DNA from: Panorpa germanica
Taxonomy: Eukaryota > Arthropoda > Insecta > Mecoptera > Panorpidae
Assembly (NCBI GenBank): GCA_963678705.1
Contig: OY783205.1
Coordinates: 10,230,001-10,294,000, forward strand
Direction: 5' to 3'
Length of the DNA: 64,000 bases
In this document: piece by piece, positions 1 through 10,706 of the stretch
How positions within the stretch are numbered: position 1 is the first letter of the stretch
Layout of the letters: each line of letters starts with the position of its first letter
Position numbers and translations under genes: made by a program
Notes under the pieces: generated by a model
Databases searched by the model: none
What the model was told of the DNA's origin: nothing
The model's input: only the letters and a program-made list of their open reading frames with translations

Positions 1-200
1 AAAGGAAACGTTGATCAGTACATGAGTAAAAGTACTTCTATCATACCTTATCCATCTTAACCTTCTATGTCCAATGTCCATGTAGCATACACCCTATCCC
101 CCGCTTCTCCCCTAAGCATACGTGCTTGGGTCACCTGTTCAACCTGTTGGACGACTCCGTTAATGTTGTTGTTCTTCATCTGTTTGCTTACTGTTTTTAG

Positions 201-269
201 TCTGCAGAAGTCATGGACCGTAAACAAATGGAAGAGCAGCAACATACTTTCGATCAATTAGTTGTTTAA
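201..269 (+). CDS. possible terminal coding exon of an upstream gene
   Basis: A pyrimidine-rich tract ending in TTTTTAG at 200 looks like a splice acceptor. It is followed by an open frame with ATG at 213 and a TAA stop at 267-269; the C-terminal residues would be MDRKQMEEQQHTFDQLVV. Overlapping poly(A) signals AATAAA lie at 331-336 and 337-342, about 65 bases after the stop, as expected for a last exon. The family is not recognised, and a second frame is also open (stop near 258), so the reading frame is a guess. The + strand direction matches the gene that starts being visible at 21516, but the stop and poly(A) signals argue for a separate gene. Seen: acceptor-like site, short ORF, poly(A) signals. 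Inferred: that it is an exon. Confidence 0.22.
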   Translation, partial: SAEVMDRKQMEEQQHTFDQLVV

Positions 270-330
270 ATATTACTGTTTTGTATGGTCTCACCCTCGC
301 TTCGTCTTTCAAAGTTCTGTAGATTGATTT

Positions 331-342
331 AATAAAAATAAA
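331..342 (+). terminator. overlapping poly(A) signals
   Basis: Two consecutive AATAAA hexamers follow the short ORF that ends at 269. In AT-rich DNA such hexamers are common by chance, so they support a transcript end only in combination with the acceptor and stop codon upstream. Confidence 0.25.
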
Positions 343-1950
343 GGAATATTAATTTACATTTGTGTCATATATTCTTATACCCATACCCATATACCAGGAT
401 GTCTCGTATGTAAGACTATCATACTTATAGAGAAAAGAAACTGGTTCAAAACTAGATAGAATCAGTGATTCCAGTCTCAAAAATCGCTCCCTTGTAGTGT
501 ATTTCTGGTGCCATTTATACAAATGTCTTTTTCTTAGGTTTTATGAAAATAATCTTCAATAAATCTTGAAATAACCTTCTGTGGAAAAAAGTACGGTGTC
601 ATTCCACCACTCTAAAAACTTGCTGATTTATTAAAAATTTCAGAATGGTGCAATATTACTAATTTTCTTGTTTTAGAAGAAAGACTACTATTAAAATTAC
701 TTTTTTATTCTTAAGTGACTGATACTTTTTATTTAAGTAAAGCTGACATTTTTTTTACTGCATAACGTCAAATTTAAATCTAAGAATTTTGATAAAATAT
801 TTTTTTAATACTTACCTTTTTTGTTCATGAACACGTTTGGTTTTTGAAAACATATTGCTTTTAACGATTGAATTTGGCAACTATTCAAGAATAATTACAT
901 AAAAAATTGTATGAAAGAAAACGTAATTTGTACTGATTCTTGGAACATTTTATAGAGGAAATTTTTTGATATTTTCGGCTAGTTTTAACCCGGTCTATCT
1001 CCATATAAGTATGACGTGGTACTTGCGGAAGACTCTGTATATACCTACTCCATGACCAGACTAAAACAATGCTACCATCCGTGTAGCATGTGTGTCCCAC
1101 ATTGTATTAAGATCAATTCCCACGTATCGGAGATTCGTCCGAGAATGAAGATTTGACATCGTAGTCATTTCATGTGAAATGGACGATGCTCAATGCCTTC
1201 CAATACATATAATAGTGGAATTGTTCATTTGACAAGGAATACCTTATTATTCTAACACGGCACTTATGGCAATACCAATAAACCTACTTACCTTAAGTCA
1301 TAAATATTTCGTATGAGAACCTAGTTGATCGTGACTATAACATATCTCAGTCTTACCTGATGCTGATGAAGCTGTTGTCTTTATGAGGATCTAGCCAGAT
1401 TTTGATTAGATTGAATGATGAGATATGAGTTGCTGAAAGCATTATATGGAATTACAATGTACGATATAAGCATGTAAGCTGAGATAGATATGGTATTTAA
1501 GAGATATACATATGTAGCCATTGAGGAGTTCCTGATAAACTCAGTGGCATGTATTAAAGATACCATAGTTTTGTTATTATAGAAATATTATATCTGTAAA
1601 TAGATAGTATCGGATAGGGAAGTTTATAAGATGAAAGTATTGTTAACTAGCGGCAGTTTTAGGAATTAGAAATCATAATGTTGTATTGTTGTACTCGTAA
1701 ATAATGTGCTCATAATATCATAGAATTGATGTACGGCCCATACATACTGGTATATATTAGTTTCGACCAACATGCTTGATCGTTTAAGGGTGCCATGAAC
1801 TTAGTTGGTGGTTGTCGTGCAGAACACAAAGCTATGCTAGACGATCACGTGACAACATGAGCTGAGCAACACATGTACACTGTACATGTGCGGCAAAAGT
1901 GCATGGTCATTGGTAGTTTACTTCAACTATTGTTGTAGTGCGAAACATAT
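343..1950. other. AT-rich non-coding DNA
   Basis: No recognisable coding region, RNA gene or transposon end was found. The only structured spot is a small palindrome, CACATGTAC-ACT-GTACATGTG, around 1869-1889. The short ORFs here have no recognisable protein composition or splice context. Confidence 0.5.
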
Positions 1951-1957
1951 CTATCAT

Positions 1958-2359
1958 CCAGTTCATTAGTGAGACATCATCGAATAGTGAGTTTCAAGCA
2001 TTTTAGCATGTTTCACAAGTTTATCTACAGCAAAGAAAATCTGAAAAACCTTATTGAGTTTATAAGCAAAACAAATTTAATTTCTTTATTTTAAATATAT
2101 TTATAAGTTGTAAATTATGAATTATGAATTACGAATTATGTATTGTAAATGTTTGTAAATGTATATATGCCTTTTAAGTGCTAATAACTTTTAAAAATTG
2201 ATGGACTAAAAATAAATATAAAAAAAAGAGTATCTACATTATAATTTTGTTTAATTGCATTTATGAGTTATCTGAGAATTAATCAGAATTAAATCGAAAT
2301 TAACTTAGGATTAAATCAGTAATTAAATCGTAGATGTGTCACTAATGAACTGGAAAATC
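1958..2359. repeat. short inverted repeat bracketing about 360 bp
   Basis: TCCAGTTCATTAGTGA near 1958 recurs in inverted orientation as TCACTAATGAACTGGA near 2339-2354. The enclosed DNA is AT-rich with no ORF. A related stretch occurs near 29109 (TCCAGCTCATTAGTGA followed by a similar TCATC-CGAAT context), so this looks like a dispersed repeat, possibly a degenerate MITE. No target-site duplication could be defined. Confidence 0.35.
2135..2228 (+). repeat. A-rich retroposon-like 3' tail
   Basis: The string TTTTAAGTGCTAATAACT, then TTGATGGACTAAAAATAAAT and a run of A, resembles the tail of the SINE at 32689-33165 (AAGTGCTAATAACT, TTGATGCACT, then A-rich). This suggests a 5'-truncated retroposon sharing the same 3' end on the + strand. 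Confidence 0.35.
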
Positions 2360-3190
2360 GATATCACACGTTTTAATTCTTCTGTAGTAGTCAACTGTTT
2401 TCTGTAGACTGTAAGTAGCGAGTCAGTATTTAGTAAGAATTATGAATTATTAAGGCGTCCATACTAAGCTGGACTGTCCTAATTCTTCAGACAGATGTTT
2501 CCGTAGTATATGCTAATAAAAAAGTCCTAAGACGAACTGTCTTAGTAGCTCTACCACAAATATGGGCGGCTTTACAATAGTAATAATATTATTTAATTAT
2601 TATGCCTTTACGAGATGTTCAGCTCAATAACGAATTAAAAAATTTATACATTTACGTATATCTATGAATTTTGCTAATAATCCATAAGTAAAGGAAACTT
2701 AACCGATCTGAAATTAGCAATTTGTATGCTCCATTTACGAAATAAAATAAAATTCTAATTATAGTATTTAAATTTAGATTTGAACTTTTCCAAAAATATA
2801 AACGTAACATTAACATCCGAAAGTAATGCATGTTTAATGACTAGAATTTGTCAGTGGTCCAACTGTATCGTCATCGTGATTGCCGGCTTTGTTTCTTCGC
2901 TTCCTCTGCCGGCGTGTTTTGTTGTTGTTTTTGTTTTTGTTTGTGTTCCTTCACGCAAGTGCGAACTGTTTCTATCGCACATGACAATTGTTTTAGTCAT
3001 TTTGATTGAACTTTCTAAATGTTCGTTGTTTACTTTACTTTACGTTGGTACTTTAATTTTTGTTGTTAATTGGGAATTATGTTTTTAATTGCATTTTGTC
3101 TATCGCTGTCGATTGATTGTCGCCATTGCATGCTATATCGTACCCAGCGCTGCCATTTTACTCGTAGCATTATTTATTATTTGTTTACAG
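2360..3190. other. non-coding DNA without recognisable features
   Basis: AT-rich up to about 2850, then a more mixed T-rich stretch (about 2850-3180). Short ORFs such as 2780-3088 translate to hydrophobic low-complexity sequence typical of T-rich DNA and match nothing I know. Confidence 0.4.
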
Positions 3191-3258
3191 TTATGGCTAA
3201 TGGACTCAATTATTACTTATGTGCTAATCCATGTTTGGTTAAAAACAACTTTCATTCG
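3191..3258 (+). other. candidate small internal exon
   Basis: TTGTTTACAG ends at about 3190 and a near-perfect donor GTAAGTAATA starts at 3259, bounding 68 bases that contain an ATG (about 3193) open to the donor. The predicted peptide MANGLNYYLCANPCLV is not recognised, and its phase does not join cleanly to the exon at 21516. It could be a 5' UTR exon of that gene, an exon of another transcript, or chance. Confidence 0.15.
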
Positions 3259-4607
3259 GTAAGTAATATACGCTAGTACGTGTATTCAGTCATTAAGTGA
3301 CACAACCACGCTGTTTTCATTTTCTGCAATATTACTAACGAGCATGGCTGACACTGGATAGAATAGAATAAGAGCTTAAATTATACTAAAGAGTAAAGAG
3401 CATTAAATCTGAATTTTCCTCAGCTCTGGTGATGTGTCTCAATGTGTAGTCGCATTAACAATGTTGGAAGACCAGACCAGAAAATGTATAAATACTTTTG
3501 CGTTATCACTAGACCGGTGTGCCGATACGAAACAACTTGAAATAAAAAGCGATATAACAATAAGATGATATATTGCTATATAACTTGAAAGTAAACTCAG
3601 TTTCAGCCGGCAAGCCACCAAAGTTTTGTAGGTCGGTATTTTATTTTGAAGGTCAAATGATCTCTGTAATTACATATTCTTCAAATCATTGAATTCATCA
3701 ATTGAATTGAGCTCTTATCTCCATTAAAATAATCATTACCCCAATAATTGCTTAATGATCCAATGGTCCAAGCAACTCAGGTGCACGCTAAACATAATTA
3801 ACGTTAAACTCTCATTCCACCGGAAATGACACCCATTTAGTAATTCGATACGTTCTTGTAATACTTCTATGGCAATGTCTCTTTCAACTTCAAACCGTAA
3901 AACTTGTAAATATAGGGTGACCATCAACATCACTTGTAAGATAATTTATAACAAATAACCTCGAAGTATTTATAACGAATAAAGGTTTATAATTATATCG
4001 TATCTTCCGTTCGCATCAGTTCTATGTGCTTTTCTATATATGTATGTGTATCACACTATATGTGTCCGTGAGTAGGGTCCTCAGTTGTTGAAGTAGACTA
4101 CTAGCAAGGAACAAACCCGATCTAAGCACACCACCCCGTATTTACTCTGTCTACCGTACTCCGAGCGTCTCTGTGTTCGTATTCAACAATAGTTGCAGAA
4201 GTATCGCCTATTTTTTATCGCAGTTGTTGTTAACATCTAATAATGTTTAATATGGATAAAACACAGGATTCTAAAAGAACATGCAACTGTATGTTATTGA
4301 GTTGTTAGATGGAATGTATTTAGTTCAATTATTTCAAAGTGGCATATTATTATATGTTATCATATTATATACATATAGACGCTTTAATATATAATCAGTA
4401 GATCTCTCACTAGTCGGTTAAGTCACTAGCTCTTGTTCAGTGTTAAATTCGTCTACATGGAAGTACGAAATTGTATCTAAAAAAAACTGATCCGTATCTA
4501 GTATTTACGTAACAGCCAGGGTACTATCACTTAGAGTAAAATTATTTGACATGGAATAAACCGCTTTATGCGACTCCTCTTGAAATAGTTCATCTTCTAT
4601 GAACTAT
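3259..4607. other. AT-rich non-coding DNA
   Basis: No coding, RNA or transposon signature recognised. The small ORFs lack splice context and recognisable composition. Confidence 0.45.
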
Positions 4608-4708
4608 AATTCTCGGCGACTCAACATCTGAAGAGAATGAAGGGTGAAGGGAGTACACTTCAAAATGTTTACACTTTACTCCCTTCAGATGTTGAGTTGC
4701 CGAGAATT
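4608..4708. repeat. 101-bp long hairpin (inverted repeat)
   Basis: AATTCTCGGCGACTCAACAT at 4608 begins a 26-base arm ending at 4633. It is the inverted match, with one mismatch, of 4683-4708. Inside, AAGGGAGTA and TACTCCCTT form a second nested pair. The fold-back would be about 100 nt, the size of a MITE remnant or of a small-RNA precursor. No flanking target duplication is evident. Confidence 0.7.
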
Positions 4709-5157
4709 TTAGTTAGTAATTAAAATTTGAAATTTTTATCGAAAAGAATTGTACGTTTTTACTCTAAAAAATTATTCTTGTCATTTATACCTTATCTTAA
4801 AATCAAAACGAGACATTTTAATACTCGAACTACCTACTCAGTGTTTTTAAGTTTCAAAAATTCAACTCTTATAATACAGAAACTATGTACTCTTCATTTC
4901 TAATCCCGTAACGTTGATATCTTCTAATTATAAACTGAACTTAACAACTTAGAGTATACTGCTAAATTTAATCTTTGCACTCCGGTACTTTTGTTTATTA
5001 CGCTCGTGGAATGTGGCCCTAGCCCAGCGCTACAGATTAATAAATTAAATAGATAACTTTGATAATTTAATGGACACCTTGTGTATGGTACATAAAAGAG
5101 CAGGAAACGTGATTGCATATTTCATGAGAAAAACGAATACAATAAATACGAATATAA

Positions 5158-5158
<1 letters not shown>
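4709..5158. other. non-coding DNA
   Basis: AT-rich stretch with no recognisable gene or element. Confidence 0.4.

Positions 5159-5195
<37 letters not shown>
5159..5195. repeat. (CCCATA)n microsatellite
   Basis: About six uninterrupted copies of a CCCATA hexamer. A shorter imperfect run of the same motif is at about 378-396. It is not the insect telomere repeat (TTAGG). Confidence 0.9.
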
Positions 5196-5527
5196 AGAGG
5201 CTCATTATGATTGTTGTGGGACCGGAGATTTGTCTTAGACACAAATGCTTTAGTGTACACTGCAGCCATTAAGAAATTCTATTAAGAAGAATACTATTAA
5301 GTCGTGTTAAGAATTTAAAAGTAGCGGAAACTGCAAATTTAGCAGAAACTGACATTTGACCTTTACGCACCTAGTGGCAGTTGTTTCAAAATTTATTATT
5401 TATCGATTATACAACCGCGACGCAGCGAAAGTCAAATTTAAATGTGTACAAACATCTAACCATTTGTTTACTATAGGTATAACAGGTATGAATAGAAGCA
5501 GAAACGTATAGTTTATTTAAAGAAACC

Positions 5528-5529
<2 letters not shown>
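5196..5529. other. non-coding DNA
   Basis: AT-rich DNA between two microsatellites; nothing recognised. Confidence 0.4.

Positions 5530-5610
<81 letters not shown>
5530..5610. repeat. (AT)n microsatellite
   Basis: About 80 bases of alternating A and T. It abuts the left end of the foldback element, and further TA repeats resume at 12274 beyond the Helitron, so both elements appear to have inserted into one TA tract. Confidence 0.95.
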
Positions 5611-5612
<2 letters not shown>

Positions 5613-6863
5613 GTCGCTGAAGTTGACGAAAATTTACAGCGAAAATATCGAAAATGAGCAGTACTAGTGGTGTAAAACTGACATTCGCGCAAAAGTCTAT
5701 ATACTTGTTGGATTTAATATTTGCAAGTGTATTATGTCTTCTATTTAAATAAATACTTTACAATGTGTACGAAAAAAAATAAAAAAACATAAATAATAAT
5801 AATATGGTAAAAATACCATATATTTGAATCGGTCAAAAAGTGTTTATAACATACATGGCAAATGTCAATTTTCTCCAAAACAAGGAAAAATAAACGGTTT
5901 AAATTTTGCAGGGGGCCTATTAACATTACAACTAATTAAATAAATACAATTTTATTGACGCTTCTTAATTAATTAAAAAACTACAGACATCATAATTCCT
6001 CCAACTCAAATTCATTCCTTGCATATAAACAGTGTTTGTTGTAACGTCGAAAATGTCAATTTTCTTCAAAACAAGGAAAAATAAACGGTTTAAATTTTGC
6101 TGATGTATGTAGTTTTTTAATTAATTAAGAAGCGTCAATAAAATTGTATTTATTTAATTAGTTGTAATGTTAATAAGCTGCCTGCAAAATTTAAACCGTT
6201 TATTTTTCCTTGTTTTGGAGAAAATTGACATTTTCGACGTTACAATAAACACTGTTTATATGCAACGAATGAATTTGAGTTGGAGGAATTCTGATGTCTG
6301 TAGTTTTTAATTAATTAAGAAGCGTCAATAAAATTGTATTTATTTAATTAGTTGTAATGTTAATAAGCTGCCTGCAAAATTTAAATCGTTTATTTTTCCT
6401 TGTTTTGGAGAAAATTGACATTTTCGACGTTACAACAAACACTGTTTATATGCAAGGAATGAATTTGAGTTGGAGGAATTCTGATGTCTGTAGTTTTTTA
6501 ATTAATTAAGAAGCGTCAATAAAATTGTATTTATTTAATTAGTTGTAATGTTAATAAGCTGCCTGCAAAATTTAAACCGTTTATTTTTCCTTGTTTTGGA
6601 GAAAATTGACATTTGCCATGTATGTTATAAACACTTTTTGACCGATTCAAATATATGGTATTTTTACCATATTATTATTATTTATGTTTTTTTATTTTTT
6701 TTCGTACACATTGTAAAGTATTTATTTAAATAGAAGACATAATACACTTGCAAATATTAAATCCAACAAGTATATAGACTTTTGCGCGAATGTCAGTTTT
6801 ACACCACTAGTACTGCTCATTTTCGATATTTTCGCTGTAAATTTTCGCCAACTTCAGCGACGT
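5611..6863. mobile_element. foldback-type element with long inverted arms and internal tandem repeats
   Basis: The ends are inverted copies: ACGTCGCTGAAGTTG at 5611 and CAACTTCAGCGACGT ending at 6863. Near-identical arms extend at least 320 bp inward (to about 5935 and from about 6545), and inverted similarity continues to about 6100. On the right side a roughly 190-bp unit containing GAAGCGTCAATAAAATTG is repeated in direct orientation, starting near 6110, 6301 and 6491, and is matched by inverted copies on the left. No transposase is present. TA repeats flank both ends, consistent with a TA or TATA target. The element is non-autonomous; its superfamily (Tc1/mariner MITE or other foldback) is unresolved. 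The mirror ORFs in both arms are products of the inversion, not genes. Confidence 0.85.
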
Positions 6864-6865
6864 TA

Positions 6866-7413
6866 TCTACTATATAAAAATAAGTCGGGTTTTCCTTCCT
6901 GACGTTATAACTCCAGAACGCACGAACCGATTTCCACGGTTTTGCATTCGTTGGAAAGGTCTCGGGCTCCGTGAGGTTTATAGCAAAGAAAATTCAGGAA
7001 TTCAGGAAAAATTTCAACAGAAAAGCGGGAAAATCTTTTTACACATACAGCGCCTACTCTGATACATAGCATATATACAAACCAATATTTTAAGTAGACC
7101 GGTGTTTTAAGTAGTAGGCGCCGGTGCGTGATACATTGTTTGACAGCTACTCATTATTCTCTGCTCAGTTAATTAATTTCATGTGTCAAACCGGTATTGT
7201 GTTCATTGTGAAATTGTGAAAAAAAAGTTAAAAAAATAAGTTATTCATTTCCTAACATTTAAATTGGAAACCATCAAATCAATCACGTGTATTGTGCAAA
7301 TTTTTATTTAATTTCAACAGCAGGCATTTGTCTTTAAGGTGGTAAGTTGAACTGTGTAAATTATGTGGATCGTGCATTTAAGGTTACATTCACCACTCTG
7401 TCCATAGTCCAAA
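6866..7413 (+). other. Helitron copy 1 5' end and leader
   Basis: 548 bases between the TC terminus and the first ATG of RepHel. They hold the conserved Helitron left end and presumably the promoter. No TATA box can be assigned with confidence. Confidence 0.5.
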
Positions 7414-8714
7414 ATGCCTAGAGGACGACGTGCGAACATCGGCCGCCGCGCAAGACATGCAAGCCAGCAACAACTGTATTCACAGAACTTAAGCGAAGAA
7501 AGACAAAATATAATAACAGAAAATGCCCGATTGAGACAACGCGTGAGCACACGAAGATCATTGGCATCATACAATCGCTTTGCATTCCAATATGATCCCA
7601 CTGCGAACTACAGTGATGATGAAAGTTTAGATATTGGACCAACGACGACTATATGCCGATATTGCAATGCGTTAAAGTTCAAAAGAGAAACGGCTGGATT
7701 GTGCTGCGCAAGTGGAAAAGTCAAACTGGATCCATTACTTACACCACCACAGCCACTGAAACCATTGTTCGATGGAAGTGATCCCGATTCCAGCCATTTT
7801 CTTCAACACATCCTTGAATACAATAACTGCTTTCGCATGACTTCCTTTGGAGCTAATATCATTCGAGAAGGCGGCTTCATGCCGACTTGCAATGTAAAAG
7901 ATACAACACAAATAACCAATGACTCAGACCAACACAATGAATTGCAACACATAACAACTACATATACACCACATACTACACCATCACACGATCAGAAGTT
8001 ACACCGTATTCTTCAACAAATGATTGTTTGCAATTACAGATACAAGGACAAATATATCATTTGCATGGTTCAATGGTGCCAACACCAGATGAACCGCATC
8101 AATTTCTGCAAATATATTTCATTTCGTCGATGGTGGATCAGCTGAATGTGCGGTGCAATATACAGGGAACACAACAGTTAAAGAGACGAATTATTGAACA
8201 GTTGCAAGTATTTTTTCACGCTAATATTGCTGTGGTTAATATGTTCAAAACAGCATTGGAACGAATGCCATCGGATACGCACAAATTTGTCATAAGAGCG
8301 GATTGTACCCCAACAGGTGAACATGTGCGAAGATTCAATGCACCCACCGTTAATGATGTTGCTGCAATTATTGTTGGCGATCCAACTAAATCGCGAGACA
8401 TTGTCGTTCAGCGAAGAAGCAATATCATGCATCGTGTAAACGAGACACATCGTTTGTACGATGCGTTACAATATCCAATCATTTATTGGCAAGGGCAAGA
8501 CGGATACGACATCACGTTGAAGATGGTCGATCCAATTACTGGTACAATATTCACACACTAATTATTGCTATTATTGCTATTATTGGATTCCATTAACAAT
8601 TCATTTAATTTTGCTTTTTTAGGTGTATCAACGAATAAAAATCTAAGCGCAATGAATTACTATGCGTATCGTATAATGATTCGTACACATGAGGAGAATG
8701 TCATTCTGAAGTGA
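7414..8714 (+). pseudogene. Helitron RepHel, N-terminal part, three exons, ends at in-frame TGA
   Basis: The ATG at 7414 (MPRGRRANIGRRARH) opens the Helitron replicase. Exon 1 (7414-7893) carries a Cys cluster (CRYCNALKF then CCASGK) and the FGANI-EGGFMPT block typical of insect Helitrons. The frame then breaks, but removing 7894-8039 (GTAAAA to TTACAG, 146 bp) joins it to exon 2 (8040-8541) and restores the family block IQGQIYHLHGS. A second intron, 8542-8622 (GTACAA to TTTTTTAG, 81 bp), joins to STNKNLSAMNYYAYR (8623 onward). The frame then stops at TGA 8712-8714, within the block normally read as LKCRRLF, where the stop occupies the Cys position. The introns are inferred from homology and splice consensus. 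The TGA is seen directly and is shared with copy 2. Confidence 0.8.
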
Positions 8715-9350
8715 CGTCGGCTATTCCAGCAATTCGCTGTCGACATGTATGTCAAAGTCAAGACCGAACGTTTAGCGTTCATCCGATTCAATCAGGCAAA
8801 GCTACGATCTGAGGACTATATACACTTGCGTGATGCTATTCATTCAGATGGTGATGTTCAGAATATTGGACGTCTGACGATTCTCCCATCATCTTACATC
8901 GGAAGCCCACGACACATGCACGAATACGCTCAAGACGCTATGACGTACGTGCGAAATTATGGAACTCCGGATTTATTTATTACGTTCACATGCAATCCGA
9001 AGTGGACGGAAATTGAACGTGAGTTGGAACCGAGCCAAAAACCGCAAGATCGCCATAACATAATCGCCAGAGTATTTCAGCAAAAACTCAAGGTTATGAT
9101 GGATGTGCTTACTAAGTATCGAGTTTTTGGTGACACACGTTGTTATATGTACTCGGTGGAATGGCAGAAGCGTGGACTACCGCATGCTCATATCCTAATT
9201 TGGTTGCTGAACAAATTACATTCAAATGAAGTGGATGACATCATATCAGCTGAAATTCCTGATCCAGTCACTGATCCCCATCTACACAACATTGTGACGA
9301 CACAGATGGTGCATGGACCGTGCGGTGCATTAAATCCATTATCGCCTTGA
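8715..9350 (+). pseudogene. Helitron RepHel, Rep (HUH) part, ends at second in-frame TGA
   Basis: Same frame as the preceding segment after the TGA; first ATG at 8745 (MYVKVKTERLAFIRFNQ). It contains the rolling-circle Rep core: FITFTCNPKW, and the HUH metal-binding motif in KRGLPHAHILIWL (His codons at 9183 and 9189). It ends with TGA at 9348-9350, directly before ATG 9351, at a position normally Cys in the family (NSPCM-DGKC). Rep nicks and joins single-stranded DNA during Helitron transposition. Without readthrough of both TGA codons the domain would be separated from its partners. The F in FITFTC is intact here but is V in copy 2. Confidence 0.85.
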
Positions 9351-10706
9351 ATGGCTGATGGAAAGTGCACAAAACGATATCCGCGACCGTTAGTTGCTGA
9401 AACAGTCACAGGGAACGATGGATATCCAGTTTATCGTCGGCGTTCAAAAGAAGATAATGGTCGAACTATCAAAGTTAAAGTTAAAAATCAAGAGATTGAG
9501 ATCGGAAATGAATTCATTGTACCATATTGCCCGCTGCTATCACGAATTTTCAAAACACATGCAAACGTTGAGAGTTGTCATTCGGCCAAATCAATCAAAT
9601 ATTTGTGCAAGTACGTCACAAAAGGCAGCGACATGGCTGTGTTTGGTATTGCGTCGGAAAATGCGAATGACGAAATCAGCAACTTCCAAATGGGCAGATA
9701 CGTCAGTACTAATGAAGCACTGTGGCGATTATTGTCATTTCAAATTCATGAAAGATATCCCACAGTTGTACATTTAGCAGTGCATTTGGAAAATGGCCAA
9801 AGAGTTTACTTCACTGAGGCTAATGCGGCACAACGAGCTGAGAGACCACCATCGACAACATTGACTAGCTTCTTTACAATGTGTAAAGCAGATCCATTCG
9901 CAGCGACGCTGATGTACGTTGAAATGCCCAAGTATTACACTTGGAATCAATCAACAAAGAAATTCCAACGTCGCAAACAAGGAACCCCAGTTCCAGATTG
10001 GCCACAGGTATTTTCCACTGATGCACTAGGTCGCATGTATACTGTTCATCCTAGAAATGATGAATGTTTTTATTTGCGACTGCTGTTGGTAAATGTACGT
10101 GGACCAAAATCATTTGCGCATTTGAAAACTGTGAATGGCCACCAATGCCAAACATATCGAGAAGCATGTCAACTATTGGGTTTGCTGGAGAACGATTCTC
10201 ATTGGGATTTAACACTTGCGGATTCAGTTGTTTCATCAAATGCGTACCCAATACGAACGCTGTTCGCAATTATCATCACCACATGTTTTCCTTCACAACC
10301 AATTCAGTTATGGAACAAATACAAAGACGACATATGTGAAGATATCTTGCATCGCTTGCGCATTCAAACGAATAATCCTGACATCCAAATTACCGATGAA
10401 ATCTACAATGAAGGATTGATTCTGATTGAGGATCAATGCTTGACTATTGCAAACAAGCTACTGATTGAAGTAGGAATGATTGCGCCAAATCGATCGATGC
10501 ACGATGCATTCAACCAAGAATTAAATCGAGAGCTGCAATACAATGTTGATACATTGCAGGAATTCGTTCGAAATAATGTGCCGTTGCTGAATGAACAGCA
10601 AAAACAAATATACGAAACATTAATGCAAGCGTGGACAATAATACTGGTGGTCTATTCTTCCTGGACGCACCTGGAGGAACAGGGAAAACATTTGTCATTT
10701 CATTGA
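9351..10706 (+). pseudogene. Helitron RepHel, Rep tyrosines and linker, frameshifted before the helicase
   Basis: Open frame of 451 codons beginning MADGKCTKRYPRPLVAE. The two-tyrosine catalytic motif is visible as KYLCKYVTKG (Tyr codons at 9600 and 9612, Y-x3-Y), which completes the HUH/Y2 nuclease of the previous segment. The remaining residues form the Rep-helicase linker (YMTV-HPRN, then LRLLLVNVRGPKSF) and the start of the helicase region (LNEQQKQIYETLMQA). About 10630 the true frame is lost: the expected continuation VDNNTGGLFFLDAP is in the next frame, as if one base were missing near GCAAGCGTGG. The last 25 codons of this ORF (to 10706) are therefore out of frame. The same shift occurs in copy 2. 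Confidence 0.85.

Noticed and set aside
5741-6733. Two identical 61-residue ORFs in the arms of the foldback element (5741-5926 minus and 6548-6733 plus)
   Set aside because: They are mirror images created by the inverted repeat; the residues are AT-driven (Phe, Ile, Tyr, Lys) and there is no start context.
8712-9350. Selenocysteine at the two TGA codons
   Set aside because: Not claimed: several insect lineages lack the machinery, no SECIS was identified, and simple decay explains single-base Cys-to-stop changes. Kept only as a finding to check.
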